A DNA stretch of 64,000 nt from Leptolyngbya sp. Cla-17 (lineage in GTDB: Bacteria > Cyanobacteriota > Cyanobacteriia > Leptolyngbyales > Leptolyngbyaceae): NCBI RefSeq assembly GCF_016807185.1, contig NZ_JAEVYN010000002.1:2083367-2147366 (forward strand), given 5' to 3'. This document shows positions 43,140 to 52,462 of the stretch, one piece after another (the stretch's first letter is position 1; each line of letters begins with the position of its first letter). The position numbers and the translations under genes are program-made. A model generated the notes under the pieces. The model made no database searches, was not told the origin of the DNA, and worked only from the letters and a program-made list of their open reading frames with translations.

Positions 43140-43851
43140 ACTCCTGGAAATCAAGCATGTGAGCAAGCGATATCGGGGCTTAGTGGCGAACCAGGATGTC
43201 AATCTAACGGTGGCATCTGGAAGTATGCGTTGCATTATCGGTCCCAATGGCGCTGGCAAAACAACGTTGATCAGTCTGGTATCGGGGCACCAAACGCCTA
43301 CCACCGGTGAGATCTGGTTCAAAGGTGAAAATGTCACCCATCGTTCTGTGCCGCAGCGATCGCGCTTGGGCATTGTCCGCAAGTTTCAGACCCCGACACT
43401 CTACAACAACCTCTCGACCTATAAAAATCTAGAGCTAGCTGTTTTGGGTAGCCGTTGCGCCCCTAAGCGTCGTCACACCCGGATTTTGCAAGTGCTGGAA
43501 CTCGTTCGCATGACTGAGTTTATCCGTACCTCCGTTAGCCGTCTCTCCCATGGACAGAAGCAATGGTTAGAAATTGGGCTATTGATTGCCAACGATGCTG
43601 AATTATTACTGCTGGATGAACCCACGGCTGGCATGACGGCAGAAGAGACTCATGCCACTGGAGAACTCGTGCGGGGGCTGGTGCAAGACTTACATTTGTC
43701 TGCCATGATCATCGAACACGATATCAATTTCATTCGTGATCTGCGTGCTCCTGTGACTGTTTTGCATTTAGGAGCCGTACTGGCAGAAGGAGAATTTGAC
43801 CAGATTCAGCAAAATGAAACGGTTCGTAAGGTTTATCTGGGCGAAGAGTAA
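43132..43851 (+). CDS. ABC transporter ATP-binding protein, LivG/UrtD type
   Basis: 239 residues from the ATG at 43132, inside the permease stop region; the frame continues open upstream to 43048. Walker A is IGPNGAGKTTL, the signature is the degenerate LSHGQKQWLEIG, and Walker B is LLLLDEPTAGM followed by the switch His in IIEHDINFIRD. The Walker B and D-loop residues match LivG/UrtD. Its stop shares one base with the next ATG (TAATG). Confidence 0.94.
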   Translation: MAELLEIKHVSKRYRGLVANQDVNLTVASGSMRCIIGPNGAGKTTLISLVSGHQTPTTGEIWFKGENVTHRSVPQRSRLGIVRKFQTPTLYNNLSTYKNLELAVLGSRCAPKRRHTRILQVLELVRMTEFIRTSVSRLSHGQKQWLEIGLLIANDAELLLLDEPTAGMTAEETHATGELVRGLVQDLHLSAMIIEHDINFIRDLRAPVTVLHLGAVLAEGEFDQIQQNETVRKVYLGEE

Positions 43852-44552
43852 TGCAGCTTCAACTGAACTCCGTCACAACTGGATATGGCAGCTTAACGGT
43901 GCTGCGGCAGCTTTCTTTGCAGGTGTCACAGGGAGAAATTTTGGGAGTTCTGGGGCGCAATGGCATGGGCAAAACGACGTTGATTCGTTGCCTGTCGGGT
44001 CTTTTGCCCACCCAAAGTGGTTCTATCTGGTTTGACGGACGCGAGATTACTCAGTTAAAACCCCATCGTCGCGCCCAATTGGGCATTACAACCGTGGTTC
44101 AGGGACGGGGAATTTTTTCTAACTTGACAGTGAGAGAAAACCTGGAAATGGGGCGCATTGCCTCTGGTCGTGCCCGTCGCGATCGCCAAGAGGAGGTGCT
44201 GACCTATTTTGAACGGTTAGGAGAACGGTTAGATCAGGTCGCAGGCACCTTAAGTGGGGGAGAGCAACAAATGCTGGCGATCGGACGCGGCTTAATGACT
44301 GAACCCAAACTCATGCTGCTGGATGAACCCTCTGAAGGCATCATGCCAATCCTGGTCAAGCAAATTGCTCAGATTCTTCAAGAAATCAATCGGCGCGAAC
44401 AGATGATGATCATCATCGTCGAACAAAATGTGCCGATGGTTTTTAGCATGGCAACTCACTGCATCCTGCTTGAAAAGGGGCAAATTGTTGCTGAAGGAGT
44501 GCCTGCTGATTTGGCTCACAGTGAAGTTATGACTGAATATTTAGCCATTTAA
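43851..44552 (+). CDS. ABC transporter ATP-binding protein, LivF/UrtE type
   Basis: 233 residues. Walker A is LGRNGMGKTTLIRCLSG, the signature LSGGEQQMLAIGRG, Walker B MLLDEPSEGIMP and the switch His-equivalent IIVEQNVPMVF (Gln in place of His, as is normal in LivF). The start overlaps the previous stop by one base. LivF and LivG together power the two permeases. The gene converges with the FAD oxidoreductase, 12 bases apart. Confidence 0.94.
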   Translation: MQLQLNSVTTGYGSLTVLRQLSLQVSQGEILGVLGRNGMGKTTLIRCLSGLLPTQSGSIWFDGREITQLKPHRRAQLGITTVVQGRGIFSNLTVRENLEMGRIASGRARRDRQEEVLTYFERLGERLDQVAGTLSGGEQQMLAIGRGLMTEPKLMLLDEPSEGIMPILVKQIAQILQEINRREQMMIIIVEQNVPMVFSMATHCILLEKGQIVAEGVPADLAHSEVMTEYLAI

Positions 44553-44564
44553 TAGGCTGTTAAT

Positions 44565-46793
44565 CTATTCAGGTTCCTCTGCTGAGTTAAACGATTTCAT
44601 AAATTTTGATTCGCTGGTGGTCTGGTGCCAATCCAAGCCCAAGCCTTGGCGGCTCATGTGGTCGCGCACTTGAGATATTAGATGCTTTGAAGCAATGTCT
44701 TGGGGCAGCAACCCCGGTTGAGCGCGGGTTGTCAGCCAGCCTGCGATCGCCCCGGCCGATGCGCCAATACTCCACTCGCCCTGATGAATTCGTGTCATGC
44801 CGTTGGCGATGTGGGTGACGGCAATTCCCTTACCCCCAATTAATAGATTATCGACTCCGCGCGGAATCAAGCCTTCAATTGGAATCAGGGTCGGACGCAC
44901 ATTTGTTTCTAAAGTCGGCGCGCTGGCAGCTTCGCCATCATCTTCCGAATTGCGATAGCGGCAGCCATGAATATCGATGCTGTAATGAACGCGGGCGATC
45001 GCCGTGGGGCTAAGATCGCGCGATCCAGGGAGATCGATCCGCAAGTCTGCCTCGCGCACGGCAAATTCCCGCTGATTGTATGCCTTGCGTCCTACAATCC
45101 GCCGCCCTTCACGGATATAGGGCACCATACTTAAGCCAGATGCAGTGTTCAAGGGCGACTCAGTGCCCCACAGATAAGACAGCGGCAACTCTTTTGCATG
45201 ATTTTCTAACAGCCAGTGGGCAAACAACAGGGCATGGTTTTCTCCATGTCGCAGCGCCACTATGGATAAGCCACCCAGCCAGTTTTGCCGCTGCCCCGAT
45301 TTATCAAGGTCGGTATCGCTCAAAATTAGCGGCGGGTCCATAAATTTCCAGTCATTGCCGCGATTCCAGTTCACCAGGGTCATGTCGCCTGGTGACGGCG
45401 TTGAGGCGTAAGGATCACCGGGATTGACGCTGACAATCCGGCGGTAGTTAAAAAAGCTGCGTCCTGTAAAAACTGGAAACCCCTGCAAATCGTAGTCTTT
45501 GCGATGTTCTTCTTTAGAGTAATCGGATTCCAACCGGGTTAAGGTTTTGAGGCTGGCGCCTTGATCATCCCGAATTGCCAATACAAACGGGTAGGTGAAA
45601 GCCTGGGTACAGTCTTGATTGTCTTGGCGGGATGCGTTGCGTTCACCAGTGGTGGCGATCGAATCGGAGCCAAGGCGATGGGGAACTCCAGCCCAGCCGA
45701 CTAACTCTGTGGTGTCGGTGGCATCAATCACCATCATTTGTTTGCCGGGGGGAGCCTCTAGCCGAATCGGCGTTTTGTCAAACTCGTCCGTGGAACTCCA
45801 GGCATACCATTTTGATAATTCGGCTGAAAATCGCCCTTTGGGTAAGTAGTTGGGGTCGCGGGGAGTACGACGCACGGCGTGGATGGCAGTCACAAGCCGA
45901 CCGCTGTCATCAAAGTCTGCCCCTTTGAATGCGGTGGAAGTACTCCAACGGCTCTTGGGCGATCGCGTCGCTGCATTCTTTAAAAGCTGTTCTGAGGCGG
46001 AGGCTCCAGCTTTGGGCGGAAAGCATAATATGCCGACCCAACAGCTATTGATTTCATCTACGCGGAGATCGCCCTTTAAAGTCGTCCAGCTTGGCAATTT
46101 CACGGTTTGCTTGGCAAGCAAGCGCTTGAAGTGCATCCAGCTTTCAGAAAGGGTTTCATTCGATCGCATTACCTGGGATTCATCCAGCGCTGAGACTCCT
46201 TGAGAGCTAATTTGCCCACCTAACCAAGGCGTTAGCTCAATCAAGCACGTTGTAGCGCCGGATTGCATAGAATGGGAGGCAGCAGCAACCCCACCCAAAG
46301 AACCCCCAATCACCACCACATCGCACGTCCATACTTCTTTTGCAGTCGGCAATGGGGATAGGTGCGGTCTGCCATTGCTGCCAAATCCACCTTCGCTGTA
46401 GGCAACCGATTGAGCCGAGGCATTGGGCGATCGCTCCATCCCAGCCCGACTCATGCCCAAACTTGTCCCAATAAAAAAGCTCAAGCCCAGTGCGGCTAAA
46501 GAAATCAACCATACGGGCTGTCCGGCGATTTTTTTCCGTCCAAGCTTGACTGCGCTCCTTAAGCTAAAGGCAGCGAACCGAATTGCCGCGATCGCCGATA
46601 CCCGAACAATCGCCTTTAAAAAACCTGGCTCACTTCTACGCGCTGCTCTTCGCCGACTGATTGGCAACGGTTGTTTAGACCGAGCAGTACGATGCTTCAA
46701 CCGAGGAACGCTTGCAACAGAAACAGAAGACGCCAAACGCTTTTTCCGAGCAGCCTGTTGACGAGCCGACCGAGCCGATGACTGTGGCTTCAC
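44565..46793 (-). CDS. FAD-dependent oxidoreductase with basic N-terminal extension and membrane segment
   Basis: 742 codons from a GTG at 46793. The first 85 residues are very rich in Arg, Lys and Ser, then VWLISLAALGLSFFIGTSLG forms a membrane helix. Next comes the Rossmann FAD loop VVVIGGSLGGVAAASHSMQ with a LGGQISSQG motif typical of the FAD_oxidored (PF12831-like) family, and a C-terminal FAD contact around DNLLIGGKGIAVTHIANGM. The positive-inside rule puts the catalytic part on the outer face of the inner membrane. The substrate is unknown. It may be unrelated to the convergent transporter. Confidence 0.87.
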   Translation of the reverse strand: MKPQSSARSARQQAARKKRLASSVSVASVPRLKHRTARSKQPLPISRRRAARRSEPGFLKAIVRVSAIAAIRFAAFSLRSAVKLGRKKIAGQPVWLISLAALGLSFFIGTSLGMSRAGMERSPNASAQSVAYSEGGFGSNGRPHLSPLPTAKEVWTCDVVVIGGSLGGVAAASHSMQSGATTCLIELTPWLGGQISSQGVSALDESQVMRSNETLSESWMHFKRLLAKQTVKLPSWTTLKGDLRVDEINSCWVGILCFPPKAGASASEQLLKNAATRSPKSRWSTSTAFKGADFDDSGRLVTAIHAVRRTPRDPNYLPKGRFSAELSKWYAWSSTDEFDKTPIRLEAPPGKQMMVIDATDTTELVGWAGVPHRLGSDSIATTGERNASRQDNQDCTQAFTYPFVLAIRDDQGASLKTLTRLESDYSKEEHRKDYDLQGFPVFTGRSFFNYRRIVSVNPGDPYASTPSPGDMTLVNWNRGNDWKFMDPPLILSDTDLDKSGQRQNWLGGLSIVALRHGENHALLFAHWLLENHAKELPLSYLWGTESPLNTASGLSMVPYIREGRRIVGRKAYNQREFAVREADLRIDLPGSRDLSPTAIARVHYSIDIHGCRYRNSEDDGEAASAPTLETNVRPTLIPIEGLIPRGVDNLLIGGKGIAVTHIANGMTRIHQGEWSIGASAGAIAGWLTTRAQPGLLPQDIASKHLISQVRDHMSRQGLGLDWHQTTSESKFMKSFNSAEEPE

Positions 46794-46916
46794 ATCAACA
46801 CATCCAAGTCACATAACAACGAAAACGTTGTAACACACCCACCGCTCATTGCCGCATTTATTTAGGAAAACGAGGGAATGTCTTTAACCTTAACGCCCCC
46901 AATCTACCGAACACGA

Positions 46917-48998
46917 TCAGCCTCTCTTGATGCTTTGACAGACCTGTTCTTGCAGTTGCTCCCAGCTATAGGCAGGAGACTGGCAGCTTAACCCCTGGCA
47001 GACCAACCCTACAAAATTGCTGTCCAGATCCACCTTTAGTTGCAGCACGGCAGTTGGCAGATAGCGCTGGCTTAAACGGGCGATCGCGTCAGCACCAGTC
47101 TGAATCAAGGTCTGGTTGTGAAACCAGTCGAGAGCGGTAAATAGACTGGGACAGCGCTGAGGAGTTTTGACCATGACGCTGCTAAAAGACTTGAGCGCAT
47201 GTTCAGCCCGATCGAAGTAACTTATCTTTTCAGTAAGCAAGAAAAGCCGCACCAGGTTGGCGATCGCGACCCCATTCGCTGAAGGAATGGCACCATCATC
47301 ATAGCTACGCTCTCGTATTACCAAATTATCACTGGCGTCGGTGTTGTAATAACCGCCTTCTGCGCTCCAGAGATGATCGTCAAATTCCTGTTGCACCCGA
47401 ATAGCTTGCGCCAACCAAGGATGGGGAGAGGAGTCAGATAAATGGATGGAGAGTGTGGCTTGTTCGAGATCCAGAAGAGCTTTGATCAACAGCGCATAAT
47501 CCTCTGACTGCGCGATCGTGCTGGGTTGCCCTTCGTAACTGAGGCGATGCAGGCGATTTTTCTGTGAAGAGGACGCTGCGCCAATGCTCCATTGGTTGTT
47601 GAGAATGAATTGAGCGGCTGCCGTAGCTAGGTCGAGGTATTCAGGATTTTGCAGCACCACCGCGGATCTAGCGAGTCCCGAAATCATGAGGCTGTTCCAG
47701 GCAACGATCATCTTCGTATCAGTAACGGGGGGAATGCGACCCTGCCAGGAATAGGTTTTAGCATTCTGACTGGTGCGTGCAGGCGTGCAGGTAGAAATTG
47801 CTTCCGGCATTGCTCCATATCGGATGCGGAACAGCTTGGCGAGAGCAACTTCTAATTCGGGGGCAAGCTGACCGACTTGATAGCGCTGTAGGACGTTTTT
47901 ACTCTCAAAGTTGCCCGATGAACTGATCGTGAATTGATTCATCAAGGCTTGCAATTCGTCTGTGGTCAGGTGTTGTTCAAGTTCGCCATAACTCCAGACA
48001 TAAAATGCGCCCTCTTCAGGTTCAGAGTCCTCAGCAGTCACAAAACTATCTGCATCTTGAGCTGCGTAAAAGTAGCCCTGGGGCGCAATCATCTCTCGCT
48101 TGAGCCACTGAACCGTTTGAGAGATCGCCCGCTCCAAAGCGGGTTCCTGCATACCCGTGCTCCACAGGTTGGCAAGATATTCCAAAATCTGCCCATTGTC
48201 ATAAAGCATTTTCTCGAAATGAGGCACTGTCCAAGTCGGGTCCACAGTGTAGCGATGAAATCCGCCGCCTACATGGTCGAAAATGCCGCCAAGAAACAAG
48301 TCTAGTCCACGTTGTTGACAGATTCCAGCAGCACCATAAGAGGCGTTGGGTGGTTCAAATCGTGCAGTTCTTAGTGCTGCGGTTGCATAAGGAATCATGG
48401 GGAAACCTGGCTCCGTTCCCCGCGAAATTAACGTCTCAGCATTTTGGGTCAGCCCTTTGAGCAGAATGTCTGCCGACAGTTCTTGCTGTGTAGAAGTAAT
48501 GGTCTGCTGTAGATAACTAAAAACTTGATTTTTGATTGCAGAGACTTTATCTGCATCAGTATCGTAAACTTGGCGAATTTGCTGAAGTACATTCAGAAAC
48601 CCAGGTCTGCCGTACTTAGCTTCGACTGGAAAATAAGTTCCTGCGTAGAATGGAACGCGATCAACAGGCGAAAGAAAGAGATTGAGGGGCCATCCCTTCG
48701 CGCCTGCGATCGCCTGTAGCGCTTGCATATAGATGCTGTCGAGATCGGGGCGCTCTTCTCGATCAACCTTAATCGGCAAAAAGTTAGCGTTCATATAAGC
48801 AGCGATCGCTGCATCTGAAAACGCCTCTCCCTCCATCACCGTGCACCAATGACAGCTTGAATAGCCGATCGACAGAAAAATCGGCAAGTTCTCTCGCTTG
48901 GCTTTCTCTAATGCTTCATCACACCACGTCCACCAGTCGATCGGATTCTCCGCGTGCTTGCGAAGGTAGAGGCTTTGGGAGTCGATAAGACGATTCAT
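46917..48998 (-). CDS. DUF255/thioredoxin-fold protein (YyaL/SPATA20 family)
   Basis: 693 residues. The N-terminal thioredoxin-like domain has the hallmark LSIGYSSCHWCTVMEGEAF with its CxxC-type CHWC and the preceding AENPIDWWTW. The rest is an (alpha/alpha)6-barrel region with HVGGGFHRYTVDPTW and PHFEKMLYDNGQ, as in the family. Its function is not settled; relatives have been linked to redox or glycan processing. It lies 12 bases downstream of the MetX-like hydrolase on the same strand, so the pair may be co-transcribed. Confidence 0.92.
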   Translation of the reverse strand: MNRLIDSQSLYLRKHAENPIDWWTWCDEALEKAKRENLPIFLSIGYSSCHWCTVMEGEAFSDAAIAAYMNANFLPIKVDREERPDLDSIYMQALQAIAGAKGWPLNLFLSPVDRVPFYAGTYFPVEAKYGRPGFLNVLQQIRQVYDTDADKVSAIKNQVFSYLQQTITSTQQELSADILLKGLTQNAETLISRGTEPGFPMIPYATAALRTARFEPPNASYGAAGICQQRGLDLFLGGIFDHVGGGFHRYTVDPTWTVPHFEKMLYDNGQILEYLANLWSTGMQEPALERAISQTVQWLKREMIAPQGYFYAAQDADSFVTAEDSEPEEGAFYVWSYGELEQHLTTDELQALMNQFTISSSGNFESKNVLQRYQVGQLAPELEVALAKLFRIRYGAMPEAISTCTPARTSQNAKTYSWQGRIPPVTDTKMIVAWNSLMISGLARSAVVLQNPEYLDLATAAAQFILNNQWSIGAASSSQKNRLHRLSYEGQPSTIAQSEDYALLIKALLDLEQATLSIHLSDSSPHPWLAQAIRVQQEFDDHLWSAEGGYYNTDASDNLVIRERSYDDGAIPSANGVAIANLVRLFLLTEKISYFDRAEHALKSFSSVMVKTPQRCPSLFTALDWFHNQTLIQTGADAIARLSQRYLPTAVLQLKVDLDSNFVGLVCQGLSCQSPAYSWEQLQEQVCQSIKRG

Positions 48999-49010
48999 AG
49001 CAAGAGTGTG

Positions 49011-50021
49011 CTAACTGGCAAGCAGTGCTTTAAGAGTTTCATCAATAAACTGAGTATCAACTGGGTTCACTCCACCGCCTGCAAAGTGTCCCCAAACTGA
49101 TTTAATCGCGCAGAATTCTGCATTCGGCATCAGCTTCACTTCATACTCGTTGTCTTCGGGTGGAAAATAGAGATCCATTTCAGCAGGCATGACGATTGCT
49201 TTCGCCTTGATGGCAGCGAGCGCTTTCTCAAAATCACCGTCGAAGCCGGGAGTATTGCCAATATTGCCGTTTTGCCAAGTCCACAGCATTGTTAGCAGAT
49301 TGTTAGCATCTTTCTTGAGAAAAAATCCCTCCCAAAACTCAACGAGAAAGTCTTCTAGCGACGAATATCCCTGCTGTAAGTAAACTTTCTCGCGATAATA
49401 CGCCTGAGACAACCCCCAGCCCGCATAGACTCGTCCCACTGCCCGCAGTCCGGTTGTTGGCGGCTCGTCATACCAACCGCCCTTCCACGCCACATCTGCT
49501 TGCAGTGCAGCTTTCACGCCTTCTAAAAAGACGATGTTGTGCAAACTCGTTTTAGCAGATCCACAGAAGGGCAAAATTCTCTCAACCATGTCTGGATAGC
49601 TGACTGCCCATTGGTAAGTTTGCCCCGCGCCCATTGACCAGCCAACGACTAAGGCGATTTTCTCGATGCCAAATTTCTCAGTCACCAATTGGTGTTGGGC
49701 GCGAACATTATCGTAGAAAGTGACGTTTGGAAATCGAGCTTTATTGTAGGGTTGCGGGGTGTTGCTGGGCGAAGAAGATAGCCCATTACCGAGCATGTTG
49801 GGGATGATGATGAAGTATTTCTGAGGATCAAGCGCCATGCCTTCCCCAATCAGCCATTCATTATCGTAATGTTGACCGGAATACCAGGTCGGGTAAACGA
49901 TCACATTGCTCTTATCGGCGTTCAAGGTGCCGTAGGTTTTGTAGGCAAGTTTGGCATTGCGGAGCGTTGCCCCCGACTGAAGCGCCAGATCTCCCAACTC
50001 AAACATTTCGTAATCAGGCAT
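49011..50021 (-). CDS. MetX-like alpha/beta hydrolase
   Basis: 336 residues of the homoserine O-acetyltransferase-like branch. The N-terminus FELGDLALQSGATLRNAKLA and YKTYGTLNADKSNVIVYPTW are typical. The nucleophile is Ser129 in VVGWSMGAGQ, with acid and base candidates in PAEMDLYFPPED and VWGHFAGG. It is shorter than true MetX and probably does not act on homoserine; relatives are annotated simply as alpha/beta-fold hydrolases. The start follows an A-rich spacer before the nickel/cobalt operon, and the DUF255 gene follows directly. Confidence 0.85.
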   Translation of the reverse strand: MPDYEMFELGDLALQSGATLRNAKLAYKTYGTLNADKSNVIVYPTWYSGQHYDNEWLIGEGMALDPQKYFIIIPNMLGNGLSSSPSNTPQPYNKARFPNVTFYDNVRAQHQLVTEKFGIEKIALVVGWSMGAGQTYQWAVSYPDMVERILPFCGSAKTSLHNIVFLEGVKAALQADVAWKGGWYDEPPTTGLRAVGRVYAGWGLSQAYYREKVYLQQGYSSLEDFLVEFWEGFFLKKDANNLLTMLWTWQNGNIGNTPGFDGDFEKALAAIKAKAIVMPAEMDLYFPPEDNEYEVKLMPNAEFCAIKSVWGHFAGGGVNPVDTQFIDETLKALLAS

Positions 50022-50097
50022 TTTAAACTGCTCTCACACTAAAGAATTTGCTTTACTGGCTGGTCAATTTTTGACTGATGAAGCTAGGTATACTGAT

Positions 50098-50952
50098 TTA
50101 GCTGTATTTGAACACATCTAAGATTCGATTTCGCAACGGCTCAGGAATCGTATTCATCACCTGATATTCAGTTTGATCGGAGTCGTTAGACAAGGCTTCT
50201 GCAACTTTGTCCAAAACGTCAAAGACTAGGGGAACGCCCAACTGAAGTCGCTCCAGAGTCTCTCGTTGGGCAAACACGTCTTGAGGCGTTCCTTCTAAAA
50301 CTAGTTGCCCTTTATCTAGAATGAAAATCCAGTCTGCCCAACAGTAGGCTAAATCGAGATCGTGCGTTGCCATGACGATCGTGGTACCCCTCTCGTGAAT
50401 ATGGCGCAGTTTTGCCATCAAGTCGCGGGTGTGAATTTGATCCAGGTAGGCAGTCGGCTCGTCTAAGAGCAGCAATTCTGGATTGAGCACCATGACATCT
50501 GCCAAAGACACTCGTTTCTTTTGCCCCAAACTCAGGTGGTGAACTGGACGCACCGCTAGACTCGATAGATTGAACGCCTCGATCGCTTCCCCGACTCGCT
50601 GATCAACTTCTGAGTCTGGCAACCCCAGATTACACAGCCCGTAAGAAATATCCTCTTCGACCGTAGAAGCCACAAGCTGTTGTTCTGGGTCTTGAAACAC
50701 CAAGCCAACTTTCTGCCGGAGATCCATCAGGGAGGTGCGATCGTAGCGTAGGGGTGAGCCTTGCCAATGCACAAATCCTTTTTGAGGCTTATACAGACCG
50801 TTTGCCAATAAAAACAGTGTTGTTTTTCCACAGCCATTTTGACCAATTAGCGCACAGCGTTTACCCGCCGGGATGCGTAAAGTTAGACTCTGGAGGGCAG
50901 GTTGAGGACTGCCAGAATAGGTGTAATCAACCTGTTCAAATTCCAACAGCAT
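50098..50952 (-). CDS. cbiO: ECF transporter ATPase for nickel/cobalt (CbiO/NikO)
   Basis: 284 residues. Walker A is LIGQNGCGKTTLFLLANG, the Q-loop VGLVFQDPEQQL, the signature LSLGQKKRVSLADV and Walker B LLLLDEPTAYLDQ followed by MATHDLDLAYCW. The YTYSG start and VFQDPEQQLVASTVEEDISY are typical of CbiO. It energises the EcfT/CbiQ protein. It overlaps cbiQ by 17 bases and is the last gene of the operon. A C-terminal extension of about 50 residues is modest for the family. Confidence 0.94.
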   Translation of the reverse strand: MLLEFEQVDYTYSGSPQPALQSLTLRIPAGKRCALIGQNGCGKTTLFLLANGLYKPQKGFVHWQGSPLRYDRTSLMDLRQKVGLVFQDPEQQLVASTVEEDISYGLCNLGLPDSEVDQRVGEAIEAFNLSSLAVRPVHHLSLGQKKRVSLADVMVLNPELLLLDEPTAYLDQIHTRDLMAKLRHIHERGTTIVMATHDLDLAYCWADWIFILDKGQLVLEGTPQDVFAQRETLERLQLGVPLVFDVLDKVAEALSNDSDQTEYQVMNTIPEPLRNRILDVFKYS

Positions 50953-51739
50953 AGTGCCATCCTGTGAGTATCAGTAATATCGTGCAGCCAAACAGGGCTT
51001 CCAGGGTATATCGCTTAGAAGGCACACCACGACGAGAACGATAGACCCGAAAATCGCCCGTAAAGCCGCGAGACTCTAGCGTCAGCGACACTTGACGATA
51101 GTTTTCTAGAGTGCGTCTGAGCAACTGCCCAATCAACAGCCCCAGACTCTTCATCCAGAGTTTGTGAGTCCGATAGCCACCACGCGACTGTTGGGCAGTC
51201 CAGAGTTCACGAGCCGTTCGCAGCAGCACGAAAATGAAGCGATACATCAGCATCAGCAAATCGGTGAGCAATGCAGGGCAACCGATGCGGCGGAGCGTAT
51301 CTAGAATCTCCGAAAACGGGACCGTCAACACCACAAAGTAGATGCAGGATGTGGCAGCGATCGCCCGTGCAGCCAGTTCGCTTGCCTGATGTACACCGTG
51401 ATCACTCAAGTAAATGTAGTAATTACCCAAGCTAAACCCTTGCCAAACATCCGCTTGAACTGATGACAGAGCCGATAAGCTGACACCGCTCAGAACCAAC
51501 GCGGGTAAGCTGGTTAGCCAAAACACAGCCGTGATTGAGAGTAAGCGCAGATAAACTGAAGCTGGAATTCCAGCATAGACCACTGTCCAAACGCTGATCC
51601 AAATCGCGATTAAGACTTGCACCGGAATGTAAGTGCAGTAGGTAATCAGCAGCAGAACGCTGGCAAACAATAGTTTCTGTTCGGCTGGTAGTTGCCGCAG
51701 TCGATTGGTGTAGGCAAGGGTGTCAATGTGTAGCGTCAT
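50936..51739 (-). CDS. cbiQ: ECF transporter T component for nickel/cobalt (CbiQ/NikQ)
   Basis: 267 residues from the ATG at 51739 (MTLHIDTLAYTNRLR); the frame is open to an ATG at 51772 inside the previous gene. Several membrane helices are followed by the EcfT coupling segments LWTAQQSRGGYR and YRQVSLTLESRGFTG, with the Ala/Ser-Arg-Gly motifs that contact the ATPases. It transmits ATP-driven movement to CbiMN. The gap to the DUF1636 stop is seven bases. Confidence 0.92.
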   Translation of the reverse strand: MTLHIDTLAYTNRLRQLPAEQKLLFASVLLLITYCTYIPVQVLIAIWISVWTVVYAGIPASVYLRLLSITAVFWLTSLPALVLSGVSLSALSSVQADVWQGFSLGNYYIYLSDHGVHQASELAARAIAATSCIYFVVLTVPFSEILDTLRRIGCPALLTDLLMLMYRFIFVLLRTARELWTAQQSRGGYRTHKLWMKSLGLLIGQLLRRTLENYRQVSLTLESRGFTGDFRVYRSRRGVPSKRYTLEALFGCTILLILTGWHYAVGI

Positions 51740-51746
51740 AGACTTT

Positions 51747-52166
51747 CTAGCTGGCTCCAAGGCGGACAGCATTTTCGGGCAGAGGCGGAACTTTTGCTAA
51801 GACTCGTTTCTTGAGCAGTTCAGGGCACTTAATGTAGGAGATGCTGCCATCCGATTTGGCGTGATATTGACCAGCAAACGCTAAGATAGCTGCTGCCGTT
51901 GATTCTAGCTGTTCCTCTTCAACCGGTAAGCGACCAAACAAATAGGTGGGTTTGCCAGGAGCGATCAGAGCGATCGCGCAATCTTGTTCACATGCCGACA
52001 GACACTCAACGGGCTGGATGGAAAATTCTGCTTGCAGTGGCGTATCGTGATGCAGAGCTTGCAACTGTCCCAACAGGCGCTCTCCCCCACTGACCCGAAT
52101 TGCCTGCTTCGTTCGATGGGCGCTAGCGCAGCTTGTACAAACGAACATGATGTGTTGGTCACTCAT
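51747..52166 (-). CDS. DUF1636 metal-binding protein
   Basis: 139 residues. The N-terminal MFVCTSCASAHRTK supplies a CxxC pair, and PVECLSACEQDCAIALIAPG supplies three more cysteines, a thioredoxin-like ferredoxin pattern that may hold a [2Fe-2S] or bound metal. DUF1636 proteins are often found in cobalt and cobalamin loci. Here it sits between cbiN (four-base overlap) and cbiQ, so it is likely to handle the same metal as a chaperone or regulator. This role is inferred from context only. Confidence 0.85.
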   Translation of the reverse strand: MSDQHIMFVCTSCASAHRTKQAIRVSGGERLLGQLQALHHDTPLQAEFSIQPVECLSACEQDCAIALIAPGKPTYLFGRLPVEEEQLESTAAAILAFAGQYHAKSDGSISYIKCPELLKKRVLAKVPPLPENAVRLGAS

Positions 52167-52459
52167 GATTCATCCTTTTCACGCTTTTCCGATCGCCCTT
52201 TATACAAACCCAAAATATAACCTGTCACACCTGCACCAATTCCAGCTTGGGCTGCAAACAAAAAGGTTTGAACCTCAGGACCAGAATCCTTAATTATGGG
52301 TTCAAACCAGGGTTTATAGTTTGGATGATCTTGCTCAATTGCAGCTGTAAAGTTGCCATCAGTTGCGCTAAATTCTTTGCCTTGGAGAATTAACAGTGGT
52401 CCAAGCGCCAAAACGACTACTCCAACCATCAACAGCCAGCTACTAGATAGTTTCTTCAT
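52163..52459 (-). CDS. cbiN: ECF nickel/cobalt transporter component CbiN
   Basis: 98 residues with two membrane helices (about 8-27 and 66-86) around an extracytoplasmic loop; the FSATDGNFTAAIEQDHPNYK and WFEPI segments are diagnostic of CbiN. It works with CbiM to load the metal ion. It lies three bases after cbiM and overlaps DUF1636 by four bases. The presence of CbiN, not NikN or a fused form, leans toward a CbiMNQO-type cobalt system, but nickel cannot be excluded. Confidence 0.93.
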   Translation of the reverse strand: MKKLSSSWLLMVGVVVLALGPLLILQGKEFSATDGNFTAAIEQDHPNYKPWFEPIIKDSGPEVQTFLFAAQAGIGAGVTGYILGLYKGRSEKREKDES

Positions 52460-52462
52460 CGC

